Assembly: GCA_030544235.1 (NCBI GenBank)
Contig: CM060465.1
Location: 11,088,501-11,152,500, forward strand
Direction of reading: 5' to 3'
From: Lepturacanthus savala
Lineage: Eukaryota > Chordata > Actinopteri > Scombriformes > Trichiuridae
DNA length: 64,000 bases
Below, in pieces: positions 59,008-64,000 of the stretch. Numbering within the stretch: position 1 is the first letter of the stretch; each line of letters begins with the position of its first letter. Under the pieces are notes generated by a model that was given only the letters and a program-made list of their open reading frames with translations, was not told the DNA's origin and did not search any database. A program made the position numbers and the translations under genes.

Positions 59008-62000
59008 AGAACAGTCCTCATCATGGCGTGGAGCTCTGTGGCAGCAACCCAGAGCAGAAAAGAGACATGTGAGCATGTGTGTCCAGGGCCAACATGTGCA
59101 GCTGCAGCGCTTGTGTGTTAATGAACAGCACCGTGCGTTTTCACATTATCATTCAGTCCCGCTCTCGCTCACTCTCTACCCCCTCAATAGCTGTTTAGTC
59201 CCGACCCCCCCATCACCACCACCACCCCTCCATCCTCCCCCTCCACCACCCCGAAAAAACCCTGCTTTCCCACCATTGTGGGAGCTGGTGCTGTGGCGGG
59301 CCTGGGCTGGGGGGCAGGGTGGGAAAGACCCTCCAGACTAGACATGAGCAGATGCCTGAGACATTAGACTGTCGTGCAGATCACCGGGGTCGGGTGAGCC
59401 GCTGAGTTTTAATGTGTGTGCAAGTGTATGTGTGTTTGATATGTGTGCAAATAAAAAAAAGAGGGGGGGGGGGGGTTGTAGTCCAGGCTCTGGAGTGCCA
59501 CCTGACTGTTCATTAGTCTATTCAGCCTCCTCTGCATGTCTGAAAGGCATGGAGATGCTGTTTTTTCTGCTAAATGAGAGGGATTTCACTGGCATTAGAG
59601 ATGCATTCAGACATGATATGCATAGAGAAGCGTTGCGCCCAGGCCTACACCCTGTCCCACTGTAGATCAAAGTCCGCCACTGAACTGTATCGGAGGTGAC
59701 ATGCGGTAATATTTCAGCACTGCTCAAATGCATTTTCCACAATGTTTTACATTAAGAATCACATTTTAATTAGGATTTCTTTTTTAACCTCTGCATTGCA
59801 CCTGTAATCACTGTCATCTTTTTCTACGTTTTAACAGCTAGACGTAATTTGTCCTTCATGCAAAACTGAAACTGTCCATTTTATCTTGCTTTCTGGTTGT
59901 TAAAAGACAGACACAGTGGAAATCCAACAACACAGTTGGTGGCACGCCGTATCGCCACCAATGACTCAGCTAAGGCGATGGGTGTGCCTAACAAGCTGAA
60001 TGATGTAACCTGCGTATAATGATTATTAATGAGTCCCGTACTGTATGTGAGCCTCCGCCCAATATGTATGGCATGCGCAGCCCACATGTCAAAAGATTAT
60101 TCCCTCTCTTTATTCATATAAAAGACTCAGAGCTGTCTTCATAATTGCATTTGTGCTGTTCATCTGTGATATACCGAGAATTGCTTCGGGCAGATTTGAC
60201 AGAAGAGAGGAGGCAAGGTGAAGGCGAGAAATTAATCTTGAGGATACTGTTGCAGAGCTCCATGGTGTGTGTTTAGAGGAAAGCAGAGGAGCAAAAAAAA
60301 AGAAAAAAAGGGGGAAATTCCATCAAGTAAAGCTGCCCGGGAATAACGATTTGCGTATCAATAAGGGGTTAAAACCTGGTGGACACAAATGTATGTGAAG
60401 GAGGTAACAGAGGCTTGTCTGTAGCACATGGGGCAGCCATGTTGGAGTTGGAGCCACCTCTGCATTTGCTCCTGAAGTTAGCTTGTGTTAGCTTGTTCTG
60501 TGCCATGCTGAAGCAAAATGCAGCCACAAGGAGCTGGGCATGAAGGATTTGTATGTGTGTAAACGTGCATGCGTGTGTGTGCTTGAAAAGAGTATGGGGG
60601 GAGGTTGGCATGCCACTGTATGTGATAGCTGCTGCAGAGACAGAGACAGCGTGGTCAGAGAGAGGCGGTGACTGAGGGGAAATTTATTAGGAAAATGTAT
60701 TCATGCTTACTATGCCTGCTCGAGGGAGCAATCACCTTTTTCCTAGTGTTTGGATAAAACGCGCACACACACACACACGCACAGATGTACACCAAATATT
60801 TCCTTGTCTAATGATTTCTGAGATCGCACTAATTGCAATATGGCGGGAGCAAAAACAACACGATCACAACAGGAGCGAGAGGGACTGGGCGCGGAATTAA
60901 CATCTGCTTGATCAGCTTAATTTGGATATCATGCACCGTCTTATAAACACTTTAGCGACATTAAACTGCTTGAGTGTCTATTTTTTAATCTCTCCGTGGA
61001 AACAAAGTGAGTTTCCAATCAAAGATCGCCTAAAAAAAAGCAGACAAGGCTGGACCGGGAGGTCAGGGGCTTTGACGGCGTGTCGGGAGGATTTATAGGA
61101 TCTGATCTTCCTCACACTGTAGATACAGTGACTCAAATTGGCTACTCATTCTTCATTTCCTTCTACTTGCGCATGACTTTAAATGTGACAGGAAAAAAAT
61201 GTATTCCCCCCTAAAGAAAATGGCAGAACATAGATGATTACCTTTCCATTCTTTCTTCCTTCTATCCTCTGTTATTCATTATTAAGCATGTATCGCTTTT
61301 GCTATGTGGGACTTTCGGCACGAGGAAATTATAATGTGTGACATGATGAAGTGACAGTAGCCCCGTGCTCAGCTCCCATTCTGTGTGGGTGAAGCAGCGT
61401 AGCCATAGTAGTGATAAAATGTTAATACCATATAGCTCCTGGGTTACCTCTTCGGATTCTCCTCACTGGTGTGGACACTATTAATGTTTTAACGGCTCTA
61501 CTGTAATATATATAAAGCCCGGCACCGTGGACCGCCCATAGTCTTGGATGAGGTCCAATGTGGGTCAAGCAAGGCTCATCGGGGCTCTTTTAATGCAACT
61601 TTGGCCGAGACTAATCTAGCACAAAGCCAGACGTTAAGTATCTTAGGGGAAGATAGAGAGAAGTTTCTACATCCCGGGCTTTTCAGATTACGTGGCATCC
61701 CTGAGTAGGGGTCCTGTATGCTCCAATGAAAGTAGAGGAGAATTAGGTGACTGAGCCTTTAATACAGCAGTATTCTTTGTAATCATATCAGGAAGGGAAA
61801 TGAGGTTCTTGGGGTGAGGAGAATTAGAATTGGTGTGACCTCTTTTTTTATTGTGCATTGTATCTTTATTTGACTGCTACAGCTCGTGATATGAGGAAAA
61901 AAAAATCAAGTAAGAAATATTGCAGAAAAAATACCCATGTCAGTATCTCTGCGTGACTCCATTGCTCCATCAGGAATGAAGTCAAGTTCAAGTTCATGGG

Positions 62001-64000
62001 TGCAGCAGCCCTGTCTGCGGCATTAGGAGCGTCTGCAGCCGGCCGGCGGCACAAAAGGAGGTGGAGGTGGCAGTGGTGGATGGATGGAAGGGTGGAAGGG
62101 TGGGTGGGTTGGGTGCCACGTAGCCTTTGACCTCTGTTAGGGTTGCTATGGGAAAGAGGCCGGCAGCCTCAGTAATGTACGACTGAAAAGGCCGAACTGT
62201 CAGAGCTGTCCAGCAGACGTCAACCCCCCACCACACACATACACACACACACACACACGCTGCGGACATGCTAAACTCTCAACCATTCACACATACTCAC
62301 AGATGGCACGGGCCAGCTTGGGAATGTTCGCTGCGAGGGAGCGCTTTATGTTTGCTCATCAGACACAGTTATAATTCATCCAACCTTTACATACTACCAG
62401 TCTACACCTCTTCCCCAGTGCGCCCCCACAATTCTGTTGGTCTGTCTCATTTTTTTTCTTTCTTTCTTTTTTTTTTCCCAAGCCCATAAGTGGGCTGTGA
62501 GCTCATAAGACACTAAATATACCATCGCAGGGCTGAAACGACGATATCTCTGTCACTGCTCCAAAGCTGTGGCAATAAAAATCTGCCACAAAAGAAACAC
62601 AACTCTACTTCATTCAGCATAGATGGAGGACACTACTGCCCTTATATCATCATATAAAGAGCTTTACATCCTATATTGTGTGTCAAATGGTAGTGCACCT
62701 GCATGTATTGGGACTCTGCATATAGAGATATTTGACCTTTTCTTAAATTCTGCCCCACATATGATTCTGTAATGTTTTTTTTTTAGAAGACAATATGAGT
62801 GCAGCAATTTAAGTTTGTTCCAACCTCCAACAGCCATACTTAAGCACCAATTACTGACACTTAATTGTAATTCAACACAGTATGCCATCCTCTTTAACCA
62901 ACACCGCCACCTTTTTCTGTTGTCAAACCGCTTGGATAAACCACATATATAGGCATATAAATAAAATAATTTGTTCCACCAGCTAACCATATATATTTCG
63001 GTGTATTTCTGCTCATTTTATGATCGCCAGTGCTCGACATTTGAGTGACTGCGTGTCAGAGCGGGCATGCAAATCCACTGATTGTAATATGTTTCCATGC
63101 CCCCTCTGTAAAATGTGTGCAAGTGTGGCCTCATTTAAGGTTGCATTCATTCAGGGGAGGGGTCTCGCGAATAAAAGAGCATGTATTTGCATACGCTGCA
63201 TGCTGTCTGCAGAGAGGGAGCAGTCAAAAAAAGATATCAGAGGTGGACAAAGAGAACGAGGACAAATCCTTCATTGTGGGGTTGGTGGGAGAAAGGGCTT
63301 GTCTGAATTTGGGAGTGGGTGAAAATTGACAGAGAAAGAGTTCGGGCTGGTTCCCTGTGGGGATAAAAGCCTTAAGATCCCTCCATGCATACAGCCTGAA
63401 AATGAGAGAGAAGAACAACACGCAGAGCGCAGGGGCCTATTTTTACAGGGAATGAATAGGAAGTTTGTTTTTCTGAAACAGTGCCTACAATTTTAATGTA
63501 TAAAACTGGACAAAAAAAATGCACAACAGCAAATTCGAGTATTGTCAAAACAGACTCATCAGCACTTGGAATAATCGAAAAATTCAAGTTTGCCTTTTTT
63601 TTTTTCTTAAAACATATCCCCGCTCTCCACAGACCTGCTTTTATGTGGCTTTTGTAGACATCAAAGTGTATTTACTCTCTTTATTTGATGTTTTAATCTC
63701 TTTTATTGCAAATGTTGGCTGTTTTTATTGACCGATCAGCACTTTGTAAGCTCTTAAAAAATAGCTTTAGAGATAAAGCTTTTGATTATTATGAAATTTT
63801 ACGAAGCTCTTGACAGAGCTAATTTACTTTTATGCTATATTAGTGATGCCATTATTCCATAGAGAAAATACATCCATTCAGTGAAAATATCTTTGCAATA
63901 AATATGAATATGATTCAGATAGATACCAACATTACATGATCTCAAAGTGTAAGAGCTCCTTCTTTCTCTGCTGATCTCTTTCTGTCCTCAAATTGTGAAA
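55950..64000 (+). other. Repeat-poor non-coding region downstream of mir-9
   Basis: Eight kilobases without a recognisable exon or transposon. Simple tracts: (TG)n about 58093-58114, G runs at about 58233-58245, 58514-58527 and 59463-59475, (TC)n then (CA)n at about 58974-59007, a purine tract 57766-57792 and short (CA)n at about 62240-62258. Base composition is more balanced than upstream. Open frames of up to 156 codons (57697-58167, minus) are proline- or histidine-rich artefacts of these tracts. Confidence 0.55.
63067..63192. promoter_or_regulatory. Paired octamer (POU) sites
   Basis: ATGCAAAT at 63067-63074 and its reverse ATTTGCAT at 63185-63192, in a moderately GC-rich block. A candidate enhancer only; two octamers can occur by chance. 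Confidence 0.3.

Overview
This is vertebrate, almost certainly teleost, nuclear DNA. The genes are split by GT-AG introns, CpG-rich promoters sit in an AT-rich background, and Tc1-like, hAT-like and L2-like transposon remnants plus long (TG)n and (TA)n microsatellites are scattered throughout. The genes were identified by translating exons and comparing them with vertebrate families I know. No database search was possible. Exon joins were checked for reading-frame continuity: the FANCI, POLG, TVP23B and CD59 models all close in frame, with lengths close to the known families.

Left part (1-25 kb, minus-strand genes). A CD59-like GPI-anchored complement regulator has coding exons at 1592-3898 and a probable untranslated first exon near 7.0 kb. 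About 7 kb of intergenic or 3' UTR sequence follows, then prdm11 (14456 to about 24.65 kb). In prdm11 the PR/SET domain exons and the CxxC/leucine-zipper exon are followed, in frame, by one 2.16-kb exon encoding a TTF-type zinc finger and a degenerate hAT transposase. The prdm11 introns hold a nearly intact Tc1-like element nested in another inverted-repeat element, and several non-autonomous DNA transposons.

Middle part (27.8-49.1 kb). FANCI (plus strand, 37 coding exons, 1,327 aa) and POLG (minus strand, 22 coding exons, 1,200 aa) are tail to tail with only 141 bp between stop codons, so their 3' UTRs probably overlap. Just upstream of POLG lies a tRNA-Arg(TCG) gene. FANCI acts in interstrand-crosslink repair; POLG replicates mitochondrial DNA.

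Right part (49-64 kb, plus strand). tvp23b (Golgi membrane protein, 199 aa) carries a (TG)n tract in its 3' UTR. Then comes a CpG-island promoter with a consensus CRE, and 1.5 kb downstream a mir-9 precursor that appears to lie inside an exon of its non-coding host transcript. The last 8 kb has few recognisable transposons, no recognisable gene and some candidate regulatory motifs.

The order FANCI - POLG - tRNA-Arg - mir-9 matches, from memory, human 15q26.1 (FANCI, POLG, tRNA-Arg-TCG, MIR9-3). This supports naming the microRNA as a mir-9-3 relative. The most unusual items are the prdm11/hAT fusion, the conserved POLG-tRNA-mir-9 neighbourhood, transposon-filled POLG introns, and several perfect short-spacer inverted repeats, one of which covers a POLG 3' splice site.
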